From Ursus arctos (lineage: Eukaryota > Chordata > Mammalia > Carnivora > Ursidae), in assembly GCF_023065955.2 (NCBI RefSeq), contig NW_026623008.1, positions 26,501,001 through 26,565,000 on the forward strand: a stretch of 64,000 nucleotides of DNA. Direction: 5' to 3'. The translations under genes were made by a program, and so were the position numbers. Under the pieces are notes generated by a model. It did no database searches and was not told the DNA's origin. It saw nothing but the letters and a program-made list of their open reading frames with translations. Positions 35,591-47,498 of the stretch are shown piece by piece; the first letter of the stretch is position 1; the number at the start of each line of letters is the position of its first letter.

Positions 35591-36028
35591 TCAGGCGGGC
35601 TTGCTCTTTGAATTGGCTCCACCCAATCTCAACCTCACTCTCTGAAATCTTCCTGGTCAGGGTTTTCTCAAACCCATTTCACAGCCAGAGAAGCTGATGC
35701 GGGGGGGGGGGGGGGGAAGGCACAGAGCTTGACCCATCTCAGGACTGCCCCCGGGGAAGGACTGAAAAAGAAGTAGGGTTTGGGGTTTAGCCTGGAAATA
35801 GCCTACAGATAAAGGGCATGCAACAAAGGCTTGCTGGGTGAGTTAATAGCTGCTAACAAAAGGTACCCTGTTTGTTGTCTACACTCCTTTCCCCAGCCCC
35901 TATCCTCCAGCCACATCTGGCTCCGATTCCTGGAACAATCTTAGGGAGAACATTGGGGGTTAGGGAAGAGAGGGAAGACAGGTAGGTAGAGATGCTTAAA
36001 CCAGTAGATTAAAAAAAATGTTTTTTGG

Positions 36029-36149
36029 GGGGTTGCCTGACTGAAGGTAGAGCATGCAACTCTTGATCTTGGGGTCATGAGTTCGAGCCCCATGTTGGGG
36101 GGTAGATTGTACTTAAAATTAAAAAATATATATCTTTAAAAAAATGTTG
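36029..36149 (+). mobile_element. short old tRNA-type SINE
   Basis: tRNA-like body only (TGATCTTGGGGTCATGAG, GTTCGAGCCCCATGTTGG). AAAAAATGTT flanks. Confidence 0.75.
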
Positions 36150-36837
36150 GGTGGTTAGGTGGTTTTGAGAAGCTAAATTGTGACAAGAACAAATTTGTTT
36201 TTGCCTTCTAGCCTCCACACCTCATGTCACCAGAACCAGATCAAAAAAAAAAAAATCATCATGATAAATAAAACTAAAAATCAATAATGTTAGCAGAACA
36301 GGGAGAACCAGATTGAAGTGGCCATCCTCAGACTGGCCCCTGGGCCTCCTGGCCCCAAGCTCATAATTACCCTGTCACACAGAAAACAAATCTATTGTGG
36401 GTGTTAAAAGTGGAGAGGTGGGAGATCCTGGGCGAGGAGGTTGCCCAGCACAGGAGGGGGAAGGGAGTTGCAGTAGGAAGACGGATTGGCCTTTGGTGCT
36501 GGGGCAGGAGGGGGGTCGTTTGAGACTGACAAAAATTAAGGCCTTGAAAATTTCCGAAAGTTTTCTTCCCTGAGACAGGAGGGTAGACACATGAAGGGAG
36601 GTGATCCTGCCTAATATTCAACAGTAGTGGTGGGAAGTCAGAGGGAGAGGTCCCCCAGCCCACTTTGCTGAGCCCAGGAGGGTGGGTTGCTATGCTGCTG
36701 CTGCCCTCTGGTGGACATAAAGAGTATCACCACCTCCAATGCTGGAAACTTGCTGGAAACAGCAAAGAAGTCTGTCTCCTTTCCTGTTCTAAAGCCTTGG
36801 CCACCAGGACTAGCACACCCCAGGAGACAGTTTAGCA

Positions 36838-37180
36838 GGGAGGACACTCATTAGGAAGTGCCCTTGGGATCAACATCTGTGGAAGGGGGGGTAAAGAAGC
36901 CAAACTGCCATTCAGGCCCCTGATAGCCTCAGCCAACTCCTCAGGGAACTCGGAAGGTTCGATGGCCCTTCCGAATTGTCCCCAAATGAGCTGAGATGGC
37001 CAGCCCTTCATACTCCTGTCACTGGATGCGGGCCATGCTGGAGAGGGGCATGACCTCAGGCAACGGGTGCTCTGCTGCAAAGGCAGTCCCCCACCGGGCC
37101 GGCCCCTGAAAGCTGTGTGCAGACAGTGCTCCCGGAAACTGGGCCAACAGGGTCTTCCTCCAAGTAGGACGGGACAGCGC
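36838..37180. repeat. unknown repeat copy B
   Basis: GGAAGTGCCCTTGGGATCAA and GAACTCGGAAGGTTCGATGG match copy A near 7270-7430, in order and spacing. Confidence 0.45.
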
Positions 37181-37439
37181 ATTCCCGTCTACCCCACACA
37201 CCGCAGATACCCGTTAAACATGTGTTACACGAGCGAGCGGCCCTGTTAGATCACGCCTCAGGCTCCAGGCTCCGTGGGGACAGCCTGCAAGTCTGTTACT
37301 CAAGCACCTGATCTTGGGAAATGGTCCCAGGAGACTTCGTGCTCGAACTCGTGGGTCCATCCATTCAACAAACACTTATTGGGGTTTACTGTGTGCCAGG
37401 CCTGGAGGGAGACACTTTACCAATGTTTTTCTTTTTCTT

Positions 37440-37637
37440 TCTTTTTTTTTAATTTAAGATTTTATTTATTTATTTGACAGAGAGAGAGAGACAGCCAGCG
37501 AGAGAGGGAACACAAGCAAGGGGAGTGGGAGAGGAAGGCTCTGCTGGGAGCCTGCTGTGGGGCTCGATCCCATAACGCCGGGATCACGCCCTGAGCCGAA
37601 GGCAGACGCTTAACCGCTGTGCCACCCAGGCGCCCCT
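37440..37637 (-). mobile_element. CAN-SINE
   Basis: Reverse copy. AATGTTTTTCTT flanks on both sides. Confidence 0.88.
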
Positions 37638-37978
37638 GTAACAATGTTTTTCTTATTTAATCCTCACGACAGTGCGCCAGTACTCAGATAATTCACAAGT
37701 TATTAAGTGCCTTTCACCGTGCAATGACACTTTTAAAAATGACACAATGGGACAAGTGCTATTGCTTCTGTCTAAGGTCCTTCGGGCCACAAAGGGGTGT
37801 CGCTGTGTTCTGTGTGTGCATGTATGTAGAGAGCTGGTTCTTTCTCTGCCTTTAGCCAGGGTATTTCCTCGATCACAGCCGAGAGTTGTGCCTCCGTGGC
37901 TTCTGGCTTGAATTCCTTTCTAACAGTGTTGCTGCTTGGAGGTCACAGAAGCACGGGCTTTAAAAATTCCTGGTTGTG

Positions 37979-38164
37979 GGACACCCGGGTGGCTCAGTTG
38001 GTTAAGCGTCTGCCTTCGGCTCAGGTCATGATCCGGGGTCCTGGGATTGATTTCCCCTATCAGGCTCCTTGCTCAGCGGGGAGCCTGCTTCTCCCTCTGC
38101 CCGCCGCTCCCCCTGCTTGTGTGCTCTCTCTCTCTGACAAATAAAGTCTTTAAAAATATAAATA
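37979..38164 (+). mobile_element. CAN-SINE
   Basis: AAAAATTCCTGGTTGT repeated on both sides. Confidence 0.9.
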
Positions 38165-39599
38165 AAAATTCCTGGTTGTAGCTACAGAGCTAGCTCCTTC
38201 CCTGGCTATTTAGAGGAGAGACCTCTCCTCATCCCTGGGGCTCTTTGGCCATCTGATCCTTAGAAAGTCATGAAAGGGTGAGTTCGACGTCTAATGTCTA
38301 ACTTCCCTATCTGCATGATCATTTGGGGAGAACCTTGAAGGGACAAGAGGTGGACGTTTCTGCTCCAAAAACCTCTCTGTACCCTGTACCTCTCGCTAAC
38401 CCGACTTCGTAGGAGGTGAGGGCTGGAGAGAGAGAGAAAGCTGTCAGCTGCTGTTCCATTATAGGCCTGACCCGTTCTCATCTTTGGCCCATTAAGTGTC
38501 CCAGCACTCCCAGCCACCAACATAAAGATTTTAGTTTTCTCATTTGGATTCCAGTCATAAAGAACTTGAAGGAAAAAAGGTGTGTATGTGTGTCGGGGGC
38601 GGGGGAAGCTTGGATGTCATGGAGAAATTTCTGGGTCTGACTACAGAGAGACATAAAGTACCCTCAATATTCTTCACCCCCTCCCAACCACACACACACA
38701 CACACACACACACACATGCACACACACGCACACACACGCACACACACGCACACACGCCTTTCCTCCTGGGCCCCCAGAACCTAATTTTTCACGTTTGGAA
38801 AACCCAGATGATTTTTGCCTGGGTCCATCTGGTTTTCCAAATAACCTGTCTTTTTGATAAATAACATAAGTTAAATTAGACAAGACAAACAAAGAGAGGG
38901 GTGGGCAGTCAGCTTTTTTCCATCAGTCTCTGGGAGAGACAGGGGCCGAAAAACATACACCACGACTCACTCCCAACCCTGCCCTAGCACTTTCCACCCC
39001 TTAGACTGGGCCCTGGGGTTCCCCAGCCCTGAGCTGGGAGCCGCCCTGCACCCCCACACGCCGAGCCCACCAGCCAGCGAGAATACCAGACTGTGGTGCT
39101 TTCTACAATGAAGGGAACCCAGGCGTTCAGCCCCAGAGCTTCCTCCGAACACCCTGAGGCTGTGGTTGCTTCAAACCCCCTTTCCCATTATGTAGCCCAC
39201 CACAGGGAAGAACTGGATCAATACACTGAAAATGAAAACCTCGAAGGTGAGAGAAGAGAGGACAGAAAGAGGGGACGGGAAGGAAGCGAATAGCGCCGAC
39301 AGACAGTACGCCTACCGGGGCTAGCGCTCTGGCTCCCGGGTCTCAGAAGGTACAAGTGAGGTGACACCAGCCGTCCGCAAAGCCACGCCGATTCCCTCGG
39401 CTGGCCGCGAGCGTCCAGGTCCACGGTCAGCGTCCATCCCAGCCACGCCCGCAGGACCCAGCACAGAGCCGGCCCGCGGGCCATGGGCCGCTGGCTCTGG
39501 CAAGGCTCGGCTTCTCCTCCCCGCTCAGCCAGACCCTAACGAGGCCTGGGCCCATCCTCAGCAGCAGGCTCGTGGGCGTTACGCGGCCCCGTCCGTGTG
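38165..39599. other. unannotated intergenic DNA
   Basis: The compound CA microsatellite and a small GC-rich stretch at 39.28-39.59 kb. No gene is recognised. Confidence 0.4.
38687..38758. repeat. compound (CA)n / (CACACACG)n microsatellite
   Basis: A pure CA run passes into CACACACACG-type octamer units, giving a two-level periodicity. Confidence 0.95.
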
Positions 39600-39765
39600 T
39601 GCCATCCTTTCAGATCAATTTGTGCCTCGGATCCCAACCACCACCCTGTGAGCTAAACCAAGTCATCTCACTCGGGCCTCGTTTTCCAGATGAGGATAAA
39701 AGTTCAGAGAATGACTTCTTCAAGGTCATGCCACTAGGACGTTGCAGAACAAGGACGTAAGGCTT
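39600..39765 (-). mobile_element. MIR fragment
   Basis: CCAGATGAGGATAAAAGTTC, CAAGGTCATGCCACTAGG. Confidence 0.6.
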
Positions 39766-39929
39766 CACGCAGCGACTGTCTCCGCACTCTCCCCACTAGA
39801 AAGCTTCCTCGTAAGCAGTTCAGCTCCGAGCTTCTGACCGTTAGCTCTTCCAGCTCTTCCTGAGCAAGGACGTATTTATTGAATGATTCTATGCGCCGCG
39901 TACACTGTTACCTATGCTTTTTTTTTTTT

Positions 39930-40050
39930 TTTTTAACATTTTAAAAAAGATTTTATTTTTAAGCAATTTCTATACCCAACGTCGGGCTCAAACTCACAAC
40001 CCCAAGATCAAGAGTCACACGGTCTACGGGCTGAGCCAGCCAGGAGCCCC
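39930..40050 (-). mobile_element. short old tRNA-type SINE
   Basis: AAGCAATTTCTATACCCAAC, GAGCCAGCCAGGAGCCCC. Confidence 0.75.
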
Positions 40051-40158
40051 TTTCATTACATATTTTTAAACAAAACAGATATGGTCTCTGCTTTTACAAA
40101 ATTTAGTCTAATGGGGAAGACAGAACTACACAAACATTAAGGAGGCAAATTGTGATGA

Positions 40159-40338
40159 AAGGGGGTGTCTGGGTGGCTCAGTTGGTTAAGCACCTGCCTT
40201 GGGCTCAGGTCACTATCTCAGAATCCTGGGATCAAGCCCTGCACCGGGCTCCCTGCTCATCGGGGGTCTGCTTCTCCCAATCTCTCTGTGCTCTCTCTCT
40301 CTCTCAAATAAATAAATAAAATCTTTTTTTTTAAAATG
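40159..40338 (+). mobile_element. CAN-SINE
   Basis: GGGGTGTCTGGGTGGCTCAG head through AATAAATAAATAAAATC tail. Confidence 0.87.
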
Positions 40339-40359
40339 TGGTAAAAGATGAAAAAGAAA

Positions 40360-41060
40360 AGGAAACTAACATAGGTGAGCTGATTAAGAAAGGGGTGGTA
40401 ATGGAAGGCTTCTTGGAAGTTCAATCTAAACTAACATCTGGAGGATTATATACTAGAGTGAGACAAAAAAGGAGGGTGAGAGAAGGGCATGCCAGGAAAA
40501 GGGAAGAACACTTCGGAAGGCCCGGAGGTTAAGTGTAATGTGGAAGGAGAGTGGACAGGAGGCTGGGAGGCAGCGTTGGACGGCCTTGTAGGCCATGAAG
40601 TTTGAGCTCCGTTCTGAGCACAACGGAAACAATAAAGAAGAGGAAGGAGAGAGTTTTTTTTTAAGATTTTATTTATTTGACAGAGAGAGAACAAGCACAA
40701 ACAGGGGAGCAGCAGAGGGAGAGGGAGAAGCAGGCTCCCTACCCAGCCAGAGCCCAATGAGGGGCTCCATCCCAGGACTCTGGGATCATGACCTGAGCCG
40801 AAGGCAGATGCTTAACCGACTGAGCCACCCAGGCGCCCAAGACACCAAAAGGTTTTAAATGAGGGAATGGCATCCTTCAATTTATGTTTATAAAAAGGTC
40901 ACCCTCTGGCTGCTGTGCATAGATTAAATGGAAGGCAAGCTAAAATAGGAGAGGAGAGGTCAGGAGGCTGCCGCAGTCCGCTGGCAGGAAGTCATGGAAG
41001 CTTGGATTAGGGCACTGGCTATGGAGCTCTGAGGCAGTGGAGTCAAGATGCAATGTGGAA
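40360..41060 (-). mobile_element. old interspersed repeat of unassigned family
   Basis: GGAAGGCTTCTTGGAAG, AGGGCATGCCAGG, GGCCTTGTAGGCCATG, then after a SINE ACCCTCTGGCTGCTGTGC and GGAGGCTGCCGCAGTC. I recognise this as a common old mammalian repeat but cannot name the family. Strand is a guess. Confidence 0.5.
40653..40839 (-). mobile_element. CAN-SINE splitting an older repeat
   Basis: Reverse copy. The older sequence on both sides (TGAGCTCCGTTCTGAGC, then GGTTTTAAATGAGGG) appears to be one element. Confidence 0.87.
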
Positions 41061-41130
41061 GTTGAACTAACAGGTCCCAGAGAGTGTTTGATCGTGGAAG
41101 TAAGGAAGGAGGTGTCAAGGATGCCCTTAC

Positions 41131-41234
41131 AGGGGCGCGTGCTGGCTCAGTCAGTGTAGCACGCAACTCTTGATCTCAAGGATGTGAATTCAAGCCCCAC
41201 GTTGGGTGTAGAGATTACTTAACAATAAAATCTT
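41131..41234 (+). mobile_element. short old tRNA-type SINE
   Basis: GGGGCGCGTGCTGGCTCAG through GTAGAGATTACTTAACAATA. Confidence 0.75.
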
Positions 41235-41375
41235 TGGGGCACCTGGGAGGCTCAGTTGGTTAAGCATCTAACTCTTGATCTCAGCTCCAGTCTTGATCTC
41301 AGGGTTGTGAGTTCAAGCCCTGCACTGGGCTCCACATTGGGCCTGGGGCCCACTTAAAATAAAAAGAAAAATGAA
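41235..41375 (+). mobile_element. older CAN-SINE adjoining the previous one
   Basis: GGGGCACCTGGGAGGCTCAG begins where the neighbouring SINE tail (AATAAAATCTTT) ends, a tail-to-head tandem. Confidence 0.75.
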
Positions 41376-41389
41376 TATTAAATAAAGAT

Positions 41390-41880
41390 GGTCTTATAAA
41401 TTAAGTCATGGGATGTAATATATAGCATGGTGACTATAGTTAATAATATGGTATCGCATACCACAAAGTTGCCAGCAGAGTAGATCATAAAATTCTTCTC
41501 TTTTTTTTTTTTAAAGATTTTATTTATTTACTTGACAGAGATAGAGACAGCCAGCGAGAGAGGGAACACAAGCAGGGGGAGTGGGAGAGAAAGAAGCAGG
41601 CTCATAGCGGAGGAGCCCGATGTGGGGCTCGATCCCAGAACGCCGGGATCACGCCCTGAGCCGAAGGCAGACGCTCAACCGCTGTGCCACCCAGGCGCCC
41701 CTAGATCATAAAATTCTTATCACTAGAAAAAAAAAAGCATAAGTAACCATGTGTTGTCATAGATGCTAATAAACCAGACTTACCGCGGTGATCATTTCCC
41801 AATATGTACAAATATCAAATCGTTATAATGTACGCCAAAAACTAATATAACATTATATGTCGATTACAACAAAAAAGAAA
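41390..41880 (+). mobile_element. L1 3' UTR fragment interrupted by a SINE
   Basis: GATGTAATATATAGCATGGTG, ACTATAGTTAATAATATGG, then after the reverse SINE GCATAAGTAACCATGTG and CCCAATATGTACAAATATC. The SINE's 17-bp duplication (TAGATCATAAAATTCTT) lies inside the L1. Confidence 0.75.
41498..41701 (-). mobile_element. young CAN-SINE inside L1
   Basis: Perfect 17-bp TSD TAGATCATAAAATTCTT at 41481-41497 and 41702-41718. Confidence 0.93.
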
Positions 41881-42057
41881 ATCTTTTTGCCTCAGATTTG
41901 AAGGAATGAGGAAATGAAATAAAATCTTCATAACTTAAGAAAAAATTATGCCTTCAGGTTTCCAGCCTGAACGACTGGGTATATGAGGTACTTTTTCCTG
42001 AAATGAGAAACATTGGAGGAAGAGCAGGTTTTTAGAAGGAAGGAAGATCGTATACTT

Positions 42058-42158
42058 TTTTTTTTTAAAGTGAGCTCTGGGCCCAACGTGAGGCTTGAAT
42101 TCACAGCCCGAAGATCAAGAGTCGCTCGCTCCACTGACTGCACCAGCTAGGTGTCCCG
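42058..42158 (-). mobile_element. short old tRNA-type SINE
   Basis: Reverse GAGCTCTGGGCCCAACGTG through CTGCACCAGCTAGGTGTCCC. Confidence 0.7.
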
Positions 42159-42284
42159 GGGAAGATCACATTTTTAAGATGCTTTTTAAGATCACACATT
42201 TGAGATGCTTATGAGACAACGGGCCTGTTAAGGAGTTGTCCACAAAACGTGATACAGTTGTGACAGTGGCGATTTCTTAGGTTT

Positions 42285-42425
42285 GCAGAATAGCACTTGA
42301 CATAATGCATTCACGTTCATTTTCCACCTTAAGCCTCACAGCAGCTCTGAGACAGGCATGAATGACGAGCCTCATTTTATAGCCATACGTGGAGGCTCTG
42401 AAAGGTGTGGTATTATTCATTCAGC
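42285..42425 (-). mobile_element. MIR fragment
   Basis: AGCCTCACAGCAGCTCTGAG, CTCATTTTATAGCCATACG. Confidence 0.6.
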
Positions 42426-42477
42426 CTTTACTAGGCAACACTACATTCCAGGCCGCACGTCAAGGAGTGAGGAGAGG

Positions 42478-42595
42478 GGCCCTGGCTGGCTCAGTCCGTA
42501 GAGCGTGCAACTCCTGACCTCAGGGTTGTAAGTTCGAGCCCCATAGTGGGTATAGAGATTACTTTAAAATAAAACATTTATGAAAAAAGAAAAAA
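42478..42595 (+). mobile_element. short old tRNA-type SINE
   Basis: GGCCCTGGCTGGCTCAGTCC through TATAGAGATTACTTTAAAAT. Confidence 0.75.
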
Positions 42596-42599
42596 GGAA

Positions 42600-43744
42600 T
42601 AGAATACAAGGTAGAAGATAGAATACCGTCTCAAGTATGACATGATCAGATATCATGACACCCCTCCCAGAAATACGCTCCCCTATTCTTAGGTGAACAA
42701 GTCTTAAGACAGGAAGCCCCATGAGTTATTGAACAAGTACAGGACATAAAGACCAAAACTGTCCAGTCTGAACCATTAGAAATTCTCGAAGGGTACAGTT
42801 TGTGGAGAAGCAGTTGAGATGAGGGATTGCAAGGGAGCTGAGAAGCTTGTCCTCATGCGCTTTGGTGAACAGAACCTGACGCTCTAGGCAAGAGGCCCTA
42901 GAACAGTCTGTACAACGGTGGACTGAATCAGTGAGATCAGAGACCCGTTCGCATGAAGTCAATACTGCGTGTCCCTTCCCCACGGTGTGGAACCAGGAGG
43001 TGGAAGGACAGACACTGAGCCTATCTCTCTCACAGACGCAGGGCTCTTACCCCTCCAGGTGTAAGTTCCAGGCTGGGAGTCCCAGCAGAGAGCTATAGCA
43101 GCAGGCCCTGGCGCCTGTTTCACTAAAACATCACTGAAGCTGATGGCTCAATGTTGGGGCACAGGCCTCTGGGTCAGGAGGCAACTCTCCACTTCAATCC
43201 TGTTAGCAAGGTTGAGGCTTCCCTTGCCCTAAGACAGCATACCCGCATGGGAAAAAGTGACCCAGAGCAGAAGACCCAACTTCGCTTTCTCCCAAGAGTG
43301 CTTTCTTTCCAGAGCCTAGGACAGAAAACTTTGGGTCCCTGGATATCTTTTGCACTGCTTTTCTTATCCTCAGTGGTCAATTCCAACCCTCTTCTTCTCT
43401 CCCCGCAAAAAGGATCTGGGAAAGCAAGAGGGGAGAAATATCTCGCCCTCCTTCCCAGCTCTCTTTTGCGTGGCCAAGGCTGCCTGCCTGGGGCCCTGTT
43501 TAGAGGGCTCAGAGGGAGGGGCATTGGCCCTCACCTTAGACCCAAGGCTGCCAATCAAAGAGCTATACCAGGTACCATTGATGTAAGCTCTTCTCACTTG
43601 CACTGAACCAAAGGCACTTGGGGAGTTAATGTGATCGATTCAGCAGAGCAGAGAGGGACAGGGAGGCAGCCTGAAAACCGTGCTTCTGAACATCAGACAG
43701 GCACTGACTGAAGAATGAGCACCCGATCTGGACGGCAAACCCTG
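42600..43744. other. unannotated DNA downstream of CLSPN
   Basis: Unique sequence beyond the inferred CLSPN polyadenylation site. Open frames on both strands at 43.15-43.6 kb overlap each other and match nothing known to me. Confidence 0.4.
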
Positions 43745-45019
43745 CCTTCGGGCATTGAGATTTATTGAAACGCTACATACATATTAAAACATCTTTATAT
43801 ACACTTTCCCCATTACAAGATTACAAATATACAAATTCAAAGTCAGCATCTTGTGTATTAGAAACAACTGGAGAAAACCTACACCCTAACTCCAGCAAAC
43901 TGGTGTTCCCCATCTGCCCGTAACGAACTGGCACAATCCATCCAATCTCTCGAGTCTAGCTCCTGACAGTGAAACCACAGTATTCACTTGGAATGTTTTT
44001 CCAAAGCAGCAGTGACACTCAGTGCTGAGGGGGGGAAAATCTGTCTAGAATTCTGAGAGCCTCATGATTGTTCAGGGAAAACTGGGAATGGGGGGCAATT
44101 CTCTTCAACAATATTTTGATTATAAACTCGATAGTGGTCTTCTCTCTAAATAAGCAATGAAGTTGTCCTCTGACTGCGCAGGGCAATGAATAAACCCAGT
44201 TGAATGCAATAAAGAATGGTTATACATCTTTTTGTCAGGATGAGAAGGGAGGTCCTTGAGCAACATTGTTTCATGTTGAGAATTTAGTTCCTGGAGAGAG
44301 CTCTCTCAGCCCCATTAGATACGTAATATGGACAGACACCGGGTGTGTGTAACCCTTTATCTTCAGCCTCGTAGTCAAGAAAATTAGGGCCAACGTCCTT
44401 CTGACTTGGGTACCGATTTGAGTCCTTACTATAAGGGAAGCAAAGGTTAAGCAGCAAGTTGAGGCTTTTGGGAAGACGCATACAAGAAAACAGAAGGGGC
44501 GAGACAAACATAACAGCCCATCTGTTGGTTCTGAGGTCCTCCAAGAAGGCTCTCTTTCACTGAGTCCAGGTCACTGTGGGGTACATCCTAGGGTGTGAAG
44601 GATTCCTTCTGGTATCGACATTCCCTGTTTTCTGGAATTTTCCGTAATGCCACATTTGTTCCTCCTCCTCCTCCAACCACCCCTTTCACAAAGAGCTCTC
44701 AACCCAGGAGGCTGCTAGGATAAAATATTAAATACATAATGGAGGAAGTGAGCCTTCACCCAAGCATGCATGAGTTAATGTTGTAAACACTGCAGAATTA
44801 AGATTAGTGGTCAACCCAGCAGATAATACTAGGGAAGGAAAAAGCCGCCCAGAGCGGTGCAGGGGGAAGAACTGGAATCTCTGTCCGTAATCTTAATGCA
44901 CTGATTATAAAGTGGAGTGGAGGGGAGGGGAGATAGTCCACGTGAACATCGGTTCCGATCTTCAACACCAGAAACTTCTCAAAGCAGTCTCAACACAGGT
45001 GCCAGCACCCCTGATGATG
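43745..45019 (-). other. CLSPN: CLSPN 3' UTR with polyadenylation signal
   Basis: About 1.27 kb follow the claspin stop without any SINE insertion, unlike the flanks. A canonical AATAAA on the minus strand lies at 43761-43766 (tttatt on the plus strand), putting cleavage near 43745. The end point is inferred. Confidence 0.65.
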
Positions 45020-45130
45020 TTAGCTTTCCAAGTATCTGAAGATGCTTTGCTTCAATCCTGAAGTGCTGTCATCTGTTTTGAGGCGCTTAGGTGAGGGGGA
45101 TGTCATTAAAGATGCAGCCCTTCTCCTTAC
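45020..45130 (-). CDS. CLSPN: claspin last coding exon and stop
   Basis: The acceptor is ctctctgctctctag|GTAAGGAG. The exon encodes 36 residues ending [13 protein letters not shown] and the TAA at 45020-45022, matching the human C-terminus GLTRSIFKYLES in length and sequence. The exon continues into the 3' UTR. Confidence 0.94.
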   Translation of the reverse strand, partial: VRRRAASLMTSPSPKRLKTDDSTSGLKQSIFRYLES

Positions 45131-45431
45131 CTAGAGAGCAGAGAGAGAGTCAGGACCAGCTCAACCCTCATACGAGTACTTATCTTAAATTAGCTCTTAA
45201 GGAACACGTAGTTAAATCATGGACTTTTAGGGAAAAGAGAAATATAAACTTTCCAGGAAAGTTTCAAAGCTGATTACCTAGCTTTGGGGGGTAGCAGTCC
45301 TCTTGTACTTTAAGATTAACACCGGCAGTGTAAGCCTTTAAGCCAGAAATATCTACATATTTTATTTACGAACGAACAAACAAACAAATCTTGCCGCGGA
45401 GAGTCACCAAATCAGTCCTCAAATTCCCTAC

Positions 45432-45593
45432 CTGAGGCTTAGGCAATTCCTTCGCTGCCTCGGCCTTAACAGGAGAAAGTGTATGGAAGACAAAGTTTCT
45501 TAAATTTCGGGGTGCACTGGGGTTCAGGTCAGAGAGGGTAGCCAGTTTCTGAAGCACAGCTTTGGGCTGGTTTAGCAGTGAGCCCGTCTTCAA
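45432..45593 (-). CDS. CLSPN: claspin penultimate exon ([17 protein letters not shown])
   Basis: This 162-nt exon (54 codons) is in phase 0 at both ends, with acceptor ctcttctctcttcag and donor CCTCAG|GTAGGG. It encodes [20 protein letters not shown], then [17 protein letters not shown]. The open frame confirms that the intended frame resumes here after the shifted exon. Confidence 0.94.
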
Positions 45594-45853
45594 CTGAAGA
45601 GAGAAGAGTCGATTAGCATCAGATCCCAAGTGCCAAGGGCAGAATGAGAAGTCAGCCCCGCCCTGACTCCGCAGGTCTCGAGGGGACATATTTCTACCCT
45701 GCTCAAGTAGAAGACAAAGAGCAGACCCCTTCGACACCCACTTTCATTTCCTGCAGCCTCCTCCTCCCTTAACGACGAGTACTCCCTCAGCCTGACCTGG
45801 GCCTAGAGAACCTTGCAGATCATGACATCAGGCTAACCAAGTCCCCAACCAAC

Positions 45854-45937
45854 CTGATGGGCACTTTCCGGCCTGATGGCTTCAAAAGGATTTCTGAGTA
45901 AAGACTTTGGTTCTTGAATAACCACAATGCGATTGGC
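45854..45937 (-). CDS. CLSPN: claspin exon with one-base frameshift
   Basis: Acceptor cgtttcag and donor CATCAG|GTTGGT bound 84 nt, but the phases of both neighbours require 83. The reading begins [12 protein letters not shown]. It then meets TCTTTTACTC on the minus strand, where the family's Ser-Leu-Leu-Arg needs one T fewer. With the extra base the frame runs into TGA at 45882-45884. Without it, the exon reads on to a conserved RNPFEAIRP segment. As given, the allele would lose about the last 110 residues of claspin. A sequencing or assembly error in the homopolymer is the simplest explanation, because the rest of the gene looks constrained. Confidence 0.88.
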
Positions 45938-46036
45938 TGAAACGATAAGACAGAGAGGCTTATTCTGGGCAAAGCTGGGTAGAACTACCTTTAAATCTAA
46001 ACAAGCTAAGAAGCCTGTAACTGAACCAATAACTCG

Positions 46037-46243
46037 AGGGGCGCCTGGGTGGCTCAGTCAGTTAAGCGTCTGCCTTTGGCTCAGGTCATAATCCCAGGGT
46101 CCTGGGATTGAGCCCCAAGTTGGGCTCCCTGCTCAGTGGTGTACCTGCTTCTCCCCTTCCCTCTGCCGCTCCCCTTGCTTGTGCTCCCTCTCTCTCCCTC
46201 TCTGTCAAGTGAATAAATAAAAATCTTAAAAAAAATAAAGCTT
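46037..46243 (+). mobile_element. CAN-SINE in CLSPN intron
   Basis: Complete head and tail, antisense to CLSPN. Confidence 0.9.
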
Positions 46244-46694
46244 AAGAACTCGAATTGTTCTATAATGGTGCCTTGAAACTATAGTAAGGAGCGGCAGGAA
46301 GACAGACAATCAACTTGAACATGGACAAACAGTTAACAGTATAAGCAAAAACAAGCGTGGTAAGAGTAAAGAATAGTTTCAAGAGCCTCATTCTGGAATT
46401 AGATATATCTGGCTTCGAAGTCAAGCTCTGACACAATCCTGGGCAACTAAATAAAGAAGCCAGAATTCCTACTCTGAGCTGCCTTAGACAATAAAGTCAA
46501 ACCAGCTACATATCCTCACAAGTACAATGTCCACTGCCCAATAGTCTAAGATCCAAGAACACTGTCCTTTCCCATCTCGGAGGGCCCTCTTTAAGACAAT
46601 GTTATCCGCAATAGTCCCTAAGGCTGGAGCCACTTCCAAGGCTCCAGCACGAACAATCCAGGGGGCTGGACCCGGAGGAGGACTAAGAGCTCAC

Positions 46695-46797
46695 CGTTTT
46701 TCTGTAGTGCTTTGGCTGTAACTTTCTTGGCTAGCATCATAAACTGACTGTCTTCCCCAATGTCTTCTTCTTCAGCTGCCATTTTCCCCTGCTGTGC
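46695..46797 (-). CDS. CLSPN: claspin exon ([15 protein letters not shown])
   Basis: This 103-nt exon has acceptor tatttctag and donor AAAAACG|GTGAGC. It encodes [19 protein letters not shown] then [15 protein letters not shown] and the first base of an Ala codon. It includes an EDSQ site. It fixes the reading frame entering the shifted exon at 45854-45937. Confidence 0.93.
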
Positions 46798-47130
46798 CTA
46801 GAAATAAAAATCAGCATTAACAGAAGTCTACCGCACCCCCGAATAGTTAGCATAGCCTGGACTGTGAAGCTAAGGCACCTGGGATATCATTTGTTTTCCT
46901 TTTTGCAACCTTTGTTGCTATAGACCAAAAAGAAAAAAAAGATATTGGAGAAACAAACATGAACCGAACTGCTCATGGTCATCTCAAAGCACAAAAGAAA
47001 ATTCAAGGAGGAAAAGGGACAGCAATAAGTTGCCCAAGATTTTGAAACTACCCTGACAAGTGAGGTGAGTGGGTCCTCTCCTCCTCCTAAACTAGGGACA
47101 GAACAGAGGACTTTGTTGCAGATTTTCTAC

Positions 47131-47258
47131 CTGGTCCCGAAGCCACTGCTCTCGTTCAATTCGCTCCTTCCTCCAACGGGCTTCGGTCTCGTCAAGCTGC
47201 TCTTCCATCTGATCCTCATCTGAGTCTCGGTGGAACAAGTCCATCTGGGAAGCATCAT
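47131..47258 (-). CDS. CLSPN: claspin exon ([14 protein letters not shown])
   Basis: This 128-nt exon has acceptor ctttgctttag and donor GACCAG|GTAGAA. It encodes [20 protein letters not shown] through [15 protein letters not shown]. It matches human about residues 1145-1187 and ends in phase 0. Confidence 0.93.
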
Positions 47259-47498
47259 CTAAAGCAAAGAGTCAAGGCCATCAGCATTCTGCAGTCTCCC
47301 AGGAGAAGGTGCCCGGACAGACACGAGGAACGCATCGTTCATCAGACGGTGACACAAGCTTTCCCCAGTCACTAACGCAAGTCACGGTTATAGCCAGGTC
47401 CTCAACAGCCTGCTGTGGTTTTGATTTCCACTCGCCATCTTAAAGTGGACAAACACGGAGGCTGTACCGTTTGTTTCTGAAAGCAATGACCAAGATAC

